64,000 bases of DNA from Bradyrhizobium erythrophlei (GTDB taxonomy: Bacteria; Pseudomonadota; Alphaproteobacteria; Rhizobiales; Xanthobacteraceae). A program made the position numbers and the translations under genes. Of the stretch, positions 9,274 through 17,770 are shown one piece after another (position 1 is the stretch's first letter; each line of letters starts with the position of its first letter). The stretch lies in the NCBI GenBank assembly GCA_900129675.1, contig FSRD01000002.1, positions 1,364,001-1,428,000 of the forward strand. The letters are read 5' to 3'. A model generated the notes under the pieces. The model had not been told where the DNA came from and ran no database searches. It was given only the letters and a program-made list of their open reading frames with translations.

Positions 9274-10379
9274 GAAGTCGCTCCGATCACGCCTTCGACA
9301 AGGTAGTCCATCTTCTCGAGTTCTGGATCCTTCTGGCCGCGATCGGTGCCCGCGGTGATCACGGCCTTGCCCTTGTTGTCCATGATCGGGCCCTTGAAGA
9401 TGGTGTAGGTGCCGGCCGTGAGCTTGGCCTTGATGTCGTCGGCATGCTTGCGCGCTTCCGCCGACACCGCCTCGCCATAGGGCGAGCATTTGACGATCTC
9501 TTCCTTCAGGCCGCCGCGATAGAAGTTCGGGATGGCCTCGCCGGCGGCGATCATCTTGACGAATTTCGGATACAGCGCTTCCCAGTTCCACTCGGCGCCG
9601 GTGAGATAGGCTTTCGGCGCCAGCGGCGACTGGTTGACGTGATAGCCGCAGACCATCGCGCCGCGGCGCGCGGCGTTCTCGACCATGGTCTTGGGACCAT
9701 CGACGTGACAGGTCAGGACATCGACGCCCTGGTCGATCAGGCTGTTGGTGGCTTCGGCTTCCTTGACCGGCATCGACCAGTCCCCCGTGAAGATCACCTG
9801 CGTGGTGGCCTTGGGGTTTGCAAGTTTCGCGCCGAGCGTGAAGGCGTTGATGTTGCGCAGCACCTGCGGGATCGGCTTCGCCGCGACAAAGCCGAGCTTG
9901 CCGCTCTTGGTGGAGTAGCCGGCAACGATTCCGGAAATATACTGGGCCTCGTCGATATAACCGAAATAGCTGCCGGCATTCTTGGGATCCTTGTCGCTCC
10001 ACAACCCGCCGCAATGCTCGAAATGGAGTTTTGGAAACTTGTTGGCCATCTTGATCATGTGCGGATTGTAGTATCCGAACGATGTCGGGAAGAGCAGGGA
10101 GGCGCCGTCGAGGTTGATCATCGACTCGATGGTCTTCTCGACCGCGTCGGTCTCCGGGACCTTTTCTTCCTCGACCACCTTGAGGCCGGGCATTTTTTTC
10201 AGCGCCGCCGCACCCTGCGCATGGGCCTGGTTGTAGCCGTAGTCGTCGCGCGACCCGACATAGATGAAGCCGATCGTGGTGTCGGCCGCCGCGGCGCTGC
10301 GTGCGCCGAAGGCCGTGCCAAGCGTCAGCGCAGCACTTCCCTGCAACAAGTGCCGTCGTGAAATCCTGCTGAAATCCAT
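9270..10379 (-). CDS. BMP-family ABC transporter substrate-binding protein
   Basis: The 369-residue product starts with a twin-arginine-like signal (SRRHLLQG, then a hydrophobic stretch and ARSAAAA), so it is exported. The mature part has the BmpA/PnrA-type fold pattern: TIGFIYVGSRDDYGYNQAH at the N-terminus and the DGPKTMVENAARRGAMVCGYH segment in the hinge half. Family members bind nucleosides or related heterocycles in the periplasm. I start at 10379, where a GAGGGAG sequence lies upstream. It is the first gene of a six-gene minus-strand operon ending with the deaminase and is preceded by a sigma-54 promoter. Confidence 0.93.
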   Translation of the reverse strand: MDFSRISRRHLLQGSAALTLGTAFGARSAAAADTTIGFIYVGSRDDYGYNQAHAQGAAALKKMPGLKVVEEEKVPETDAVEKTIESMINLDGASLLFPTSFGYYNPHMIKMANKFPKLHFEHCGGLWSDKDPKNAGSYFGYIDEAQYISGIVAGYSTKSGKLGFVAAKPIPQVLRNINAFTLGAKLANPKATTQVIFTGDWSMPVKEAEATNSLIDQGVDVLTCHVDGPKTMVENAARRGAMVCGYHVNQSPLAPKAYLTGAEWNWEALYPKFVKMIAAGEAIPNFYRGGLKEEIVKCSPYGEAVSAEARKHADDIKAKLTAGTYTIFKGPIMDNKGKAVITAGTDRGQKDPELEKMDYLVEGVIGATS

Positions 10380-10798
10380 GTGCCTGCTCCCTCTCGGCGG
10401 ATGATCCGCCACCAAATTCGCAGCCGCGCCGACACGGCGGAGCTTAAAGGGGAGTCGCAAGCTTCGTGCCAGAGCACCTTTGATGAGCATATTTAATTAA
10501 CTATTTGAAATGACAACATTATCTATAGGTCGGTGCCGCCGTTCAAAGTTTGTGCAGGAGTCTGTTAGTCTAATTTATAGGCATGATTTTATCATTGTAT
10601 GCAAGGCGGTTAAGCAATTCTTGGCTCCGGCCGGGGGCTCCGGATGCCTGCACAAGGCGGGGATCGGTCTTTTGTCGGCTGCTCAAGCGGAGCGGGGCTG
10701 CTACCAGTGAAAACGTCCGGTTGATGGTTGCGTCGCATCCGCTAGCATTGAACTTGTATCGATTGAGAAAGCGCGGATCGGCGCGGCGCTGGATAAGC
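10380..10798. other. Divergent regulatory region between BMP operon and allantoate amidohydrolase gene
   Basis: Besides the sigma-54 promoter, this 419-base gap is locally AT-rich around 10490-10530. It has a nine-base inverted pair, TTGTGCAGG at 10550-10558 with CCTGCACAA at 10647-10655, and an ATTGTATGCAAG sequence at 10594-10605 that resembles GntR-family operators. These last two are suggestive only. No small gene is convincing here. Confidence 0.45.
10457..10471 (-). promoter_or_regulatory. Sigma-54 (RpoN) promoter of the BMP importer operon
   Basis: Read on the minus strand, 10471 to 10457 is TGGCACGAAGCTTGC, matching the -24/-12 consensus TGGCACG-N4-TTGC, with GG and GC separated correctly. 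The expected transcription start near 10446 leaves a leader of about 65 bases before the binding-protein ATG. An upstream NtrC-type activator is implied but no full activator site is obvious. Confidence 0.85.
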
Positions 10799-12076
10799 AT
10801 GAGCAGGACAGAGGCGGCAGCTGCCGGGACGAGACGATCATCGCTTGGCGACGAAATCGTCGAGCGGATCAATCAGCTCGCGGCCATTTCCGAGACGCCT
10901 GAACATCTGGCGCGGATATTCCTGACGCCCGAGCATCGCACCGCTGCCGATCTGATCCTCTCTTGGATGCGCCAGGCTGGCATGAGCGCGCATCTCGACG
11001 CGATCGGGAATGTCTGCGGCCGCTATGAAGGCGAGCGGCCGGACCTGCCGTGCCTGATGCTGGGCTCGCATTACGACACCGTGCGCGATGCCGGCAAATG
11101 GGACGGGCCGCTCGGATTGATCACGGCGATCTCCTGCGTCGCCGATCTGTACAAGAGAGAACGGCGGTTGCCGTTCGCGATCGAGGTCGTGGGCTTTGCC
11201 GACGAGGAGGGGGTGCGGTTCGCCTCGACGCTGCTCGGGAGCCGGGCCGTCGCCGGAACGTTCGTCGCGAGTGTGCTCAATAGCCGCGACCATGCCGGCA
11301 TCTCGATGCGCGAGGCGATCGTGCAGTTCGGCCTCGACCCCGACCATATCGGCGCCGCCGCGCGCGCCCGGCGCGAACTGCACGCCTATGTCGAATTGCA
11401 CATCGAGCAGGGACCGGTGCTGGAGCAGAACAACCTGCCGGTCGGCGTGGTCACGGCGATTGCCGGCGCGACGCGGCTGGCGGCGCACCTGACCGGCATG
11501 GCCGGCCACGCCGGCACCGTGCCGATGGCGCTGCGGCGCGACGCGCTGGCGGGAGCATCCGAATGCATCGTCGCGATCGAGGAGTTTTGCAAGACCGGCG
11601 AGGGCGGGCTGGTCGGCACCGTCGGCTATATCGACGCCATGCCCGGCGCGACCAACGTGATTCCGGGCCGGGTCAATTTCACCATCGACATCCGCGCCCC
11701 GACCGACGCGCACCGCAAACTCGCCGTCGCCGACATCGTCCGGCGGATCGAAGCGATTGCAAAGCGCCGCAATCTGGCGCTGCAGGTCGACGTCACCCAC
11801 GAAAACCGCACCGTGCCGTGCGCGCCGTGGCTGAAGGGGCAGGTTGCGGACGCCGTCGCCGCCGAAGGCTATCCCGTGTTTGAACTGCCGAGCGGGGCTG
11901 GGCATGACGGCATGGCGATGATCGATATCGCCGACGTCGCCATGATCTTCGTCCGCTGCCGCGCCGGCGTCAGCCACCATCCCGACGAGCATGTCGACCT
12001 GGCCGATGTGGATGCCGGCGCTCGGGTGTTGTTGCGGTTGATCGAGAATTTCCGGCCGCGGGAGATATCGTCGTAG
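10799..12076 (+). CDS. Allantoate amidohydrolase / N-carbamoyl-amino-acid hydrolase family (M20)
   Basis: This 425-residue cytoplasmic zinc hydrolase belongs to the AllC/HyuC branch of the M20 fold. Metal ligands are visible: H91-x-D93 in GSHYDTV, D102 in GKWDGPLG, E136-E137 in FADEEGVRF, and the HIEQGPVLE and SHHPDEH segments that close the site. The length matches the family. Such enzymes release ammonia and CO2 from allantoate or hydrolyse N-carbamoyl amino acids. Divergence from an importer operon carrying a guanine-type deaminase favours allantoate and the purine route. The ATG at 10799 is preceded by a weak GGATAAG ribosome site, so the start is less certain than the function. Confidence 0.85.
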   Translation: MSRTEAAAAGTRRSSLGDEIVERINQLAAISETPEHLARIFLTPEHRTAADLILSWMRQAGMSAHLDAIGNVCGRYEGERPDLPCLMLGSHYDTVRDAGKWDGPLGLITAISCVADLYKRERRLPFAIEVVGFADEEGVRFASTLLGSRAVAGTFVASVLNSRDHAGISMREAIVQFGLDPDHIGAAARARRELHAYVELHIEQGPVLEQNNLPVGVVTAIAGATRLAAHLTGMAGHAGTVPMALRRDALAGASECIVAIEEFCKTGEGGLVGTVGYIDAMPGATNVIPGRVNFTIDIRAPTDAHRKLAVADIVRRIEAIAKRRNLALQVDVTHENRTVPCAPWLKGQVADAVAAEGYPVFELPSGAGHDGMAMIDIADVAMIFVRCRAGVSHHPDEHVDLADVDAGARVLLRLIENFRPREISS

Positions 12077-12156
12077 GATGGATAGAGCGCAGCGAAACCC
12101 ATCAACTTTATGGCTGAGTTCGCCGCCGGTGGGTTTCGCTTCGCTCTACCCACCTT
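12074..12156. repeat. Intergenic palindromic repeat (GGGTTTCGCTTCGCTC type)
   Basis: Two inverted arms, about 12075-12102 (TAGGATGGATAGAGCGCAGC then GAAACCC) and 12128-12156 (GGTGGGTTTCGCTTCGCTCT then ACCCACC), flank a 25-base centre. This is a common short dispersed element in Bradyrhizobium intergenic DNA. It begins at the allantoate amidohydrolase stop codon and may serve as a hairpin at the transcript end. Confidence 0.75.
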
Positions 12157-12259
12157 AGGGGGCTAAAGCACGACACCGTAAGCAAGCGGAGAGACGAATC
12201 AGGGCTGTTTGCGTACTAACTGACGGTAGCCGACACACCAACATCCTTTATCCAGACAT

Positions 12260-13630
12260 ATGAACAGCGATATTTCATTTCCATCCCATCGCGAATACCG
12301 ATTTTACCAGGGGCTTGTTGCCACCTGTGTCGCCAACTCCATCCAGGCGGTGAATTTTCTCGGTGATCGATTCCTGAGAAAGACCCATGGCCTGTCGTCG
12401 GCCCTCGATGAGCTGTACCGGCACGCGATGAACAGTGCGTTTTCCGCGACGGAATCCTTCCTTGTCACGGGGGCGCCGCACGCAACCGCCTATTATCCCC
12501 GGGACTTCGCCTGGTTCTATCCCGATGTTCTCGATCCCGAGACCATTATGGATTCCGAGGACGCCGTCCGGCGGGTTCGCTTGCTCGAAAAAAGTGTCCG
12601 GCTGATGCTGGAGGCCGTTCGCGCCGATGTCGTCACGACGACCCTCATCCCGGCGGGACGCGATCGGTATCTTGGCGTCAATTATTTCTCGCGGCCTTCG
12701 GATACGCTGTTGGGCATCCTGGCAGGTCTGGAACAGATTGTTGGCGCGGACCAGAGGCCGTCTTCCTATCTGGTGATGTCGCAGGGCGCGCATGCGGGCC
12801 GCTTGCTGCTTGCGGAGTATCGTGAGGATCTGAAAAGGGCGATACTGCAACTGGCGAAATCGCTGGAGCCGTTCGACGATGGCGGCGCCAGATATTTGCT
12901 TTGTGACGTGGCCGCGCCCCGTTCCGCGGTAACCGACACCCGCGCCGAACACAGGCGGTTCGTCACCAACGCCTGTGTCTACACGACATTCCTGCGCGGC
13001 GTACAACTCGGGGTGATTGACCAGGCCGAGCTGGAGCGAGAGCTCGGGCGCGAGTTATCACAACATAAGAAGGAGCTTCTCCTTCTGTTCGGCAGGCACG
13101 GCTATATCAGGCATGCGCTGCAGTCCCCCAGCGTACCGCCAGCGTCTGCCATCGCCCTGGATTTCGTCAATGTGCACCGCGGATTTTGGGATTTGAGCGA
13201 CGCTGGCGAGCGCGCTTTATTCGCAGCCACGACCGATCTGGTCCTCGCTGAACCCCGGTTTCGTATACCAAGTACGTCTCACTTCCTGGTATCAGTGGAT
13301 AACCCGCAGAACAAGATGATCCACAGGATTGCAGCTCCAGCCTACCAGGGACGTTCTTCCTGGCCGACGTTCAATGTCGAATTCGCGGATCGCATGCTGG
13401 ACTACGATGATTTTGCGGGAGTCGATACATACCGGTCCCACGCCCGGGAGATATTGAACGACATTCGAACCGCCACCGAGACGCATGGCGGATATCAGGA
13501 ACTCTTGTCCGAAACAGGTCTCAAATACCGGACATGGGCCTATCGGGGAGCGGTTGCGCACTCCTGGTTTCCTCGTTTCCTTTCGGTCTGGCGAAGGGCA
13601 TTCGGAAGCCCGCTGCTCAAATGGAACTAG
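12260..13630 (+). CDS. Hypothetical protein, possibly six-hairpin glycosidase-like
   Basis: I do not recognise this 456-residue protein with certainty. It has no signal peptide and is helical throughout. Two features recall (alpha/alpha)6-barrel glycosidases: the segment AYYPRDFAWFYPD near residue 77, like the W/Y-RD motif of that fold, and the C-terminal THGGYQELLSETGLKYRTWA followed by AHSWFPRFL, like the GG-PE and late Trp segments. Codon use is less GC-biased than in neighbours. It stands alone, 183 bases after the amidohydrolase and 384 before the phosphoesterase, with a weak ribosome site. A cytoplasmic sugar-processing role is inference only. Confidence 0.55.
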   Translation: MNSDISFPSHREYRFYQGLVATCVANSIQAVNFLGDRFLRKTHGLSSALDELYRHAMNSAFSATESFLVTGAPHATAYYPRDFAWFYPDVLDPETIMDSEDAVRRVRLLEKSVRLMLEAVRADVVTTTLIPAGRDRYLGVNYFSRPSDTLLGILAGLEQIVGADQRPSSYLVMSQGAHAGRLLLAEYREDLKRAILQLAKSLEPFDDGGARYLLCDVAAPRSAVTDTRAEHRRFVTNACVYTTFLRGVQLGVIDQAELERELGRELSQHKKELLLLFGRHGYIRHALQSPSVPPASAIALDFVNVHRGFWDLSDAGERALFAATTDLVLAEPRFRIPSTSHFLVSVDNPQNKMIHRIAAPAYQGRSSWPTFNVEFADRMLDYDDFAGVDTYRSHAREILNDIRTATETHGGYQELLSETGLKYRTWAYRGAVAHSWFPRFLSVWRRAFGSPLLKWN

Positions 13631-14014
13631 GGATTTATCAATTCGATTCCTGCATTGCAGGCACCATTGCTCATCGTTTTGAAAGCGCGGGATTGCGAAT
13701 CTGCGTTTGCACTGAACACGTCATGGCGAGCAGGGGCACGTCCGCCGTAGCTCGGCGATAAGGCGGAAGCGACGAATTCTGATGCGCTGAGTCCGAAATC
13801 TTCGGTTCTACCCGCAATGCGTTGAGCGAAAACCATAAACCCCGGGCGGTCGAGCGGCGCTTTGGCGGGCGACCCCCGCTCGCTGTCATCATCCTTTAAC
13901 GGAACTGACATGTTGCCGCAGCACATCTGACAACTGCGCCCCTTAACGTTCGCCCGGGCACTTGCTGCCTGCCGAACCATTTTCCCCCGCATTCATAACA
14001 AAAGAGGGCGCGTC
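13631..14014. other. Intergenic region upstream of the phosphoesterase gene
   Basis: The first half contains sequence around 13720-13790 (ACGTCCGCCGTAGCTCGG) that looks like part of a dispersed bradyrhizobial repeat. The second half carries the Pho-box array and the phosphoesterase promoter. No gene is supported. Confidence 0.5.
13883..13933 (+). promoter_or_regulatory. Pho-box array (PhoB binding sites)
   Basis: Heptamers CTGTCAT (13883-13889), CTTTAAC (13894-13900), CTGACAT (13905-13911) and CTGACAA (13927-13933) all start on one 11-base register; the first is a perfect consensus half-site. The alphaproteobacterial Pho box is two such heptamers four bases apart. The array lies 82-132 bases before the phosphoesterase ATG, so phosphate starvation should induce that gene. 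Confidence 0.72.
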
Positions 14015-16096
14015 ATGCTTCCTAAACTGACCAGACGTCTACGCGATCGTACTGTCGTCACCGCAGCGATCCTGTCGCTGATGGGACATGACGTCTACGC
14101 GATGGACAACAACGCCTTCGGAGACAACAGCAACGGCCGCCGGACCGAAAGCCCGATCAAGCACGTGATCGTCATCATGGGAGAAAACCGGACTTTCGAC
14201 CATGTGTTCGCGACTTACAAGCCGGGCCACGGCGAACGCGTCGACAATCTTCTGTCCAAGGGAATTGTCAACGAGGACGGCTCGCCCGGCCCGAATTACG
14301 CCAAGGCGGCGCAATTCTCGGCGGTCGTCAACAACACCTTCTCGAACAGCCCGGGCCAAAAGACCCCCTACAACAATTCGACCAACAAGCTTCAGGCGCC
14401 CGGAACCTCGTACGCGCCGCAGCAGTGCTATACCACCGTGGAACAGGCTGCCCTCAACGGTCCGGGGTGCCTCTCCACGCTGTCGGAAGCCGCCCGCGGC
14501 GATTACGGCCTGCGTCCGCAGGATTTGCCGCTGCTGACGACGGGTGCGACCGGCATCGCGGGCAATTCGCCCGATACCCGCATCCTGAGCTCCAGCAACC
14601 TGCCGAACGGCCCCTATCCTTTGGTAACGGTGGTGCCGGGCGAAGCCACCCAGAGCCTTTATGCGACCTACGGCGGCAGCCCGGTGCATCGCTTCTACCA
14701 GATGTGGCAACAGCTCGACTGCGATGTCAGCAAGGCCACCGGCCACAATCCGAGCGGATGTCAGGCCGATCTCTTCCCCTGGGTTGAGCAGACCGTCTCT
14801 TCCGGCAGCAACGGCAATCCGACGCCGCATCCGCTCAACGAAGGCGATATCGCGATGGGCTTTTACAACGTCGCCAAGGGCGACGCGCCCTATCTGACGG
14901 AACTCGCCCGCACGTACACGCTCAACGACAACTATCACCAGCCGGTGATGGGCGGCACCTTCGCCAACCAGATGATGTTCGGCTATGCCGACGCGCTGTA
15001 TTACGCGGACGCCAAGGGCGATCCCGCCACCCCCAACCACGTTCTGGTTCCGGGTTCGAATCCGCCGGTTTTCGTCGATGAGGTCGAGAACCCCAATCCG
15101 GCGCCGGGCACCAACAATTGGTACAGCAATGACGGCTACGGCGGCGGCAGCTACACCAATTGCTCCGACTTCACGCAGCCAGGCGTCGCCCCGATCGTCA
15201 ACTATCTGACGGCGATCCACGTGCCGCCGAATTGCGCGCCGCACGCTTATTACCTGCTCAACAACTACGTCCCCGCGTTCATCGGCAGCGGCGCCCAGGA
15301 TCCGATCAATAACGGCCCGTTCACGCTGCCGCCGGTGATCAAACAGCAACACATCGGCGATGTGCTGAGCCAGGCCCACGTATCGTGGGCGTATTTCGGC
15401 GAACGCTGGAACGACTTCAAGACCGCACCCGGCGAAGGCACGAACTTCGGCGCGCTCGACCCGGTCGCCTATCTGTATTGCAACATCTGCAACCCGTTCC
15501 TCTATTCCGCCTCCGTCATGAACAACCCGGCGGCGATCAGTGCGCACATGAAGGATACGCTCGATCTTTATGACGCCATCGCCAAAGGCAATCTGCCGGC
15601 CGTGTCGTACGTGAAGCCGAGCACCTTCAACGACGGCCATCCTTCCTCGTCCCGGCTCGATCTGTTCGAATCCTTCGCCCGTCGGATCATCGAACAGGTC
15701 AAGGCCAACGATGAGCTGTGGGAGTCCACCGCCATTCTGGTCACCACCGACGAAGGCGGCGGCTATTACGACTCCGGTTACGTCCAGCCGGTCGACTATT
15801 TCGGCGACGGCACGCGCATTCCGATGATCGTGGTGTCGAAATATTCGCAAGGCGGGCACATGTCGCATGAGTATTCCGATCATGCCTCGGTCGTGAAATT
15901 CATCGAACGCAACTGGCATCTGCCCAAGCTCTCGACCCGGAGCCGCGACAACCTGCCGAACCCGCAGACCTCCGACGACAATCCCTATGTGCCGCAGAAC
16001 CGACCGGCGATCGGCGATCTCTTCGGCAATTTCGCCTTCGCGGATCATGGTGGCGGGGATCACGGCCAGCACGGCGACGACCACGGCGATCACTGA
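14015..16096 (+). CDS. Exported phosphoesterase (phospholipase C/acid phosphatase family)
   Basis: The 693-residue product has an N-terminal hydrophobic signal (VVTAAILSLMGHDVYAM) and the family's first metal motif, IKHVIVIMGENRTFDHVFAT, near residues 48-67. Further conserved blocks are visible: GDAPYLTELARTYTLNDNYH, VSYVKPSTFNDGHPSS and ILVTTDEGGGYYDSGYV, with metal-binding Asp, Glu and His residues, as in the alkaline-phosphatase-fold phosphoesterase family. The last 16 residues are rich in His, Asp and Gly (DHGGGDHGQHGDDHGDH), a likely metal-binding tail. GAGGG upstream supports the ATG at 14015. A Pho-box array lies upstream, so release of phosphate from phospholipids or phosphomonoesters in the periplasm is the likely role. 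Confidence 0.9.
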   Translation: MLPKLTRRLRDRTVVTAAILSLMGHDVYAMDNNAFGDNSNGRRTESPIKHVIVIMGENRTFDHVFATYKPGHGERVDNLLSKGIVNEDGSPGPNYAKAAQFSAVVNNTFSNSPGQKTPYNNSTNKLQAPGTSYAPQQCYTTVEQAALNGPGCLSTLSEAARGDYGLRPQDLPLLTTGATGIAGNSPDTRILSSSNLPNGPYPLVTVVPGEATQSLYATYGGSPVHRFYQMWQQLDCDVSKATGHNPSGCQADLFPWVEQTVSSGSNGNPTPHPLNEGDIAMGFYNVAKGDAPYLTELARTYTLNDNYHQPVMGGTFANQMMFGYADALYYADAKGDPATPNHVLVPGSNPPVFVDEVENPNPAPGTNNWYSNDGYGGGSYTNCSDFTQPGVAPIVNYLTAIHVPPNCAPHAYYLLNNYVPAFIGSGAQDPINNGPFTLPPVIKQQHIGDVLSQAHVSWAYFGERWNDFKTAPGEGTNFGALDPVAYLYCNICNPFLYSASVMNNPAAISAHMKDTLDLYDAIAKGNLPAVSYVKPSTFNDGHPSSSRLDLFESFARRIIEQVKANDELWESTAILVTTDEGGGYYDSGYVQPVDYFGDGTRIPMIVVSKYSQGGHMSHEYSDHASVVKFIERNWHLPKLSTRSRDNLPNPQTSDDNPYVPQNRPAIGDLFGNFAFADHGGGDHGQHGDDHGDH

Positions 16097-16102
16097 TCGA
16101 CA

Positions 16103-16130
16103 AAGGCCGTTCCCGCCAGGGAACGGCCTT
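16103..16130 (+). terminator. Hairpin terminator after the phosphoesterase gene
   Basis: A perfect 12-bp stem, AAGGCCGTTCCC at 16103-16114 with GGGAACGGCCTT at 16119-16130, closes a GCCA loop seven bases after the stop codon. The T run is short (TTAT), but position and stem strength support termination. Confidence 0.82.
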
Positions 16131-16195
16131 ATCGCCATTTCACACGCGTATCAAGGGCCGGATCACCATCCGGCCTTCGTCATGGAGCTGCCCCC

Positions 16196-17770
16196 TTGAA
16201 AACAATCGCGCCGCCGCGGGCTCCCGCACCGACGATACCGGCAATAGAGACAGCGCGCCGCGCCTTTGCCGGCGGAGATCTGGCGACGACCGAGCGGATT
16301 TGCGCCGAAGTGCTCGCCCGCACGCCCGACGAAGGAGCCGCATGGGCGCTGTTGACGGAAACTGCGTTGCAGCGCGGGCGCCCCGACGCGGCCATCGTCT
16401 GCGCCAATCGCGCGGTTGCCCTGATGCCGACGGATCCGATCGCGCTCATTCTGCGCGCAAAATGCCTGTTCGTTTCCGGCGAGGCGCGCGCCGCGTTCGA
16501 GGCCGCCGAAGCCGCCGGTCAGATCATCGGCGACGCTCCCGAAGCGCAGGACGCGCTCGGCGCGATCTTCGGCCTGCTCGGCCTGCACGCAAAGGCGAAG
16601 CAATTGTTCCTGCGCGCCGCGGCCGCCCGTCCCGACGTGCCGCAATATCTGTTCAATCTCGCGGCGACCGAGCGAATGACCGGCGCGCTGCAGGACGCCG
16701 AAGCGCATTGCGATTTGGCGATCGCGCGCGACCGCCACTATGGCCTCGCTCATTATTTGCGCTCCGACCTGCGCATCCAGACCGCCGAGCGCAACCATAT
16801 CGAGGAGATGGAAGCGCTGGTCGGCGAGGGCAGGCTGACGGGTCCGAGCGAGGTCCTGCTGCGGTTCGCGCTCGGCAAGGAATGCGAAGACCTCGATCGC
16901 CACGACCGCGCCTTCGAGCACGTCGAGGCCGGCTGCGCGCTGCAGCACGGCTTGCTCGCGCGCGATTCCGCCGGCGGGATCGGGGAAATCGACGGCATCA
17001 TCCGCGCACATACGCGACGCTGGCTCGACACTGCGCCGGCGGGTCACAGCGGCGCCGCGCCGGTGTTCGTGACCGGGCTGCCGCGCACCGGCACGACGCT
17101 GGTGGAACGCATCATCGCCAGCCACTCCGCGATGCATTCGGTCGGCGAGACCGGTGTGTTCGCGGCCGAGATGCACCGTGCCATGACCACGAGCCCGGCC
17201 GGCAGCGACCTCGGAGGCATCGGCGAGCGATATATGGACGCGGCGACAGCACTTCGCGTGCCGCCGGACGCTCGTTTCGTCGACAAGACGCTGGAAAACT
17301 ATCTCTACTGCGGACTCATTCACGCAGCCCTGCCGGCGGCCAGGATCATCCTGGTGCAGCGGCATCCGATGGACGCGTGCTGGGCAATCTACAAGGCCCA
17401 CTTCCGCGGCAAGTTCCCGTTCTCGTATGATCAGATCGAGCTTGCGGATTACTATCTGGCCTTTCGCCGCCTGTCGCAGCACTGGCGGGAAGTGTTGCCG
17501 CCCGATGTGCTGCTGGAAGTCAATTACGAGGACATCATCAGAGACCAGGCGGCGGCGAGCCGGGACATTATTCGATTCATCGGGCTACCGTGGCAGGACG
17601 ACGTGATGCGCTTTCACGAAAGCCCGGCGCCGTCGGCGACGGCCAGTGCCGTTCAGGTGCGCCGCCCGATCTACACTTCGTCGGTCGGCAAGTGGCGGCC
17701 GCATGCGGCGCGGCTGGCCCCACTGCGCGCCCGGCTGTTGCGCGAGATTCCGGAAGCGGAACTGGCATGA
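16196..17770 (+). CDS. TPR-repeat sulfotransferase
   Basis: The 524-residue protein combines an N-terminal half of tetratricopeptide-like helical repeats (for example ALLTETALQRGRPDAAIVCA and the following units to about residue 200) with a C-terminal sulfotransferase domain. The PAPS 5'-phosphosulfate loop VTGLPRTGTTLVERII lies near residues 292-307, and the 3'-phosphate segment RIILVQRHPMDACWA follows at about 382-396. Such fusions are common in alphaproteobacteria; acceptors are mostly unknown. The start is a TTG at 16196 with GGAG eight to eleven bases upstream; an ATG 14 bases earlier reads only five codons. It overlaps the next gene by four bases. Confidence 0.85.
   Translation: MKTIAPPRAPAPTIPAIETARRAFAGGDLATTERICAEVLARTPDEGAAWALLTETALQRGRPDAAIVCANRAVALMPTDPIALILRAKCLFVSGEARAAFEAAEAAGQIIGDAPEAQDALGAIFGLLGLHAKAKQLFLRAAAARPDVPQYLFNLAATERMTGALQDAEAHCDLAIARDRHYGLAHYLRSDLRIQTAERNHIEEMEALVGEGRLTGPSEVLLRFALGKECEDLDRHDRAFEHVEAGCALQHGLLARDSAGGIGEIDGIIRAHTRRWLDTAPAGHSGAAPVFVTGLPRTGTTLVERIIASHSAMHSVGETGVFAAEMHRAMTTSPAGSDLGGIGERYMDAATALRVPPDARFVDKTLENYLYCGLIHAALPAARIILVQRHPMDACWAIYKAHFRGKFPFSYDQIELADYYLAFRRLSQHWREVLPPDVLLEVNYEDIIRDQAAASRDIIRFIGLPWQDDVMRFHESPAPSATASAVQVRRPIYTSSVGKWRPHAARLAPLRARLLREIPEAELA

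Noticed and set aside
9274..10014. Long N-terminal extension of the first permease (open to 10014)
   Set aside because: It overlaps the binding-protein gene in another frame; the GTGA junction at 9270-9273 gives the real start.
14039..16138. 699-codon open frame opposite the phosphoesterase gene
   Set aside because: It mirrors the phosphoesterase codons on the other strand, has Arg/Ala/Val-rich shadow composition and no motifs. High-GC genomes produce such frames routinely.
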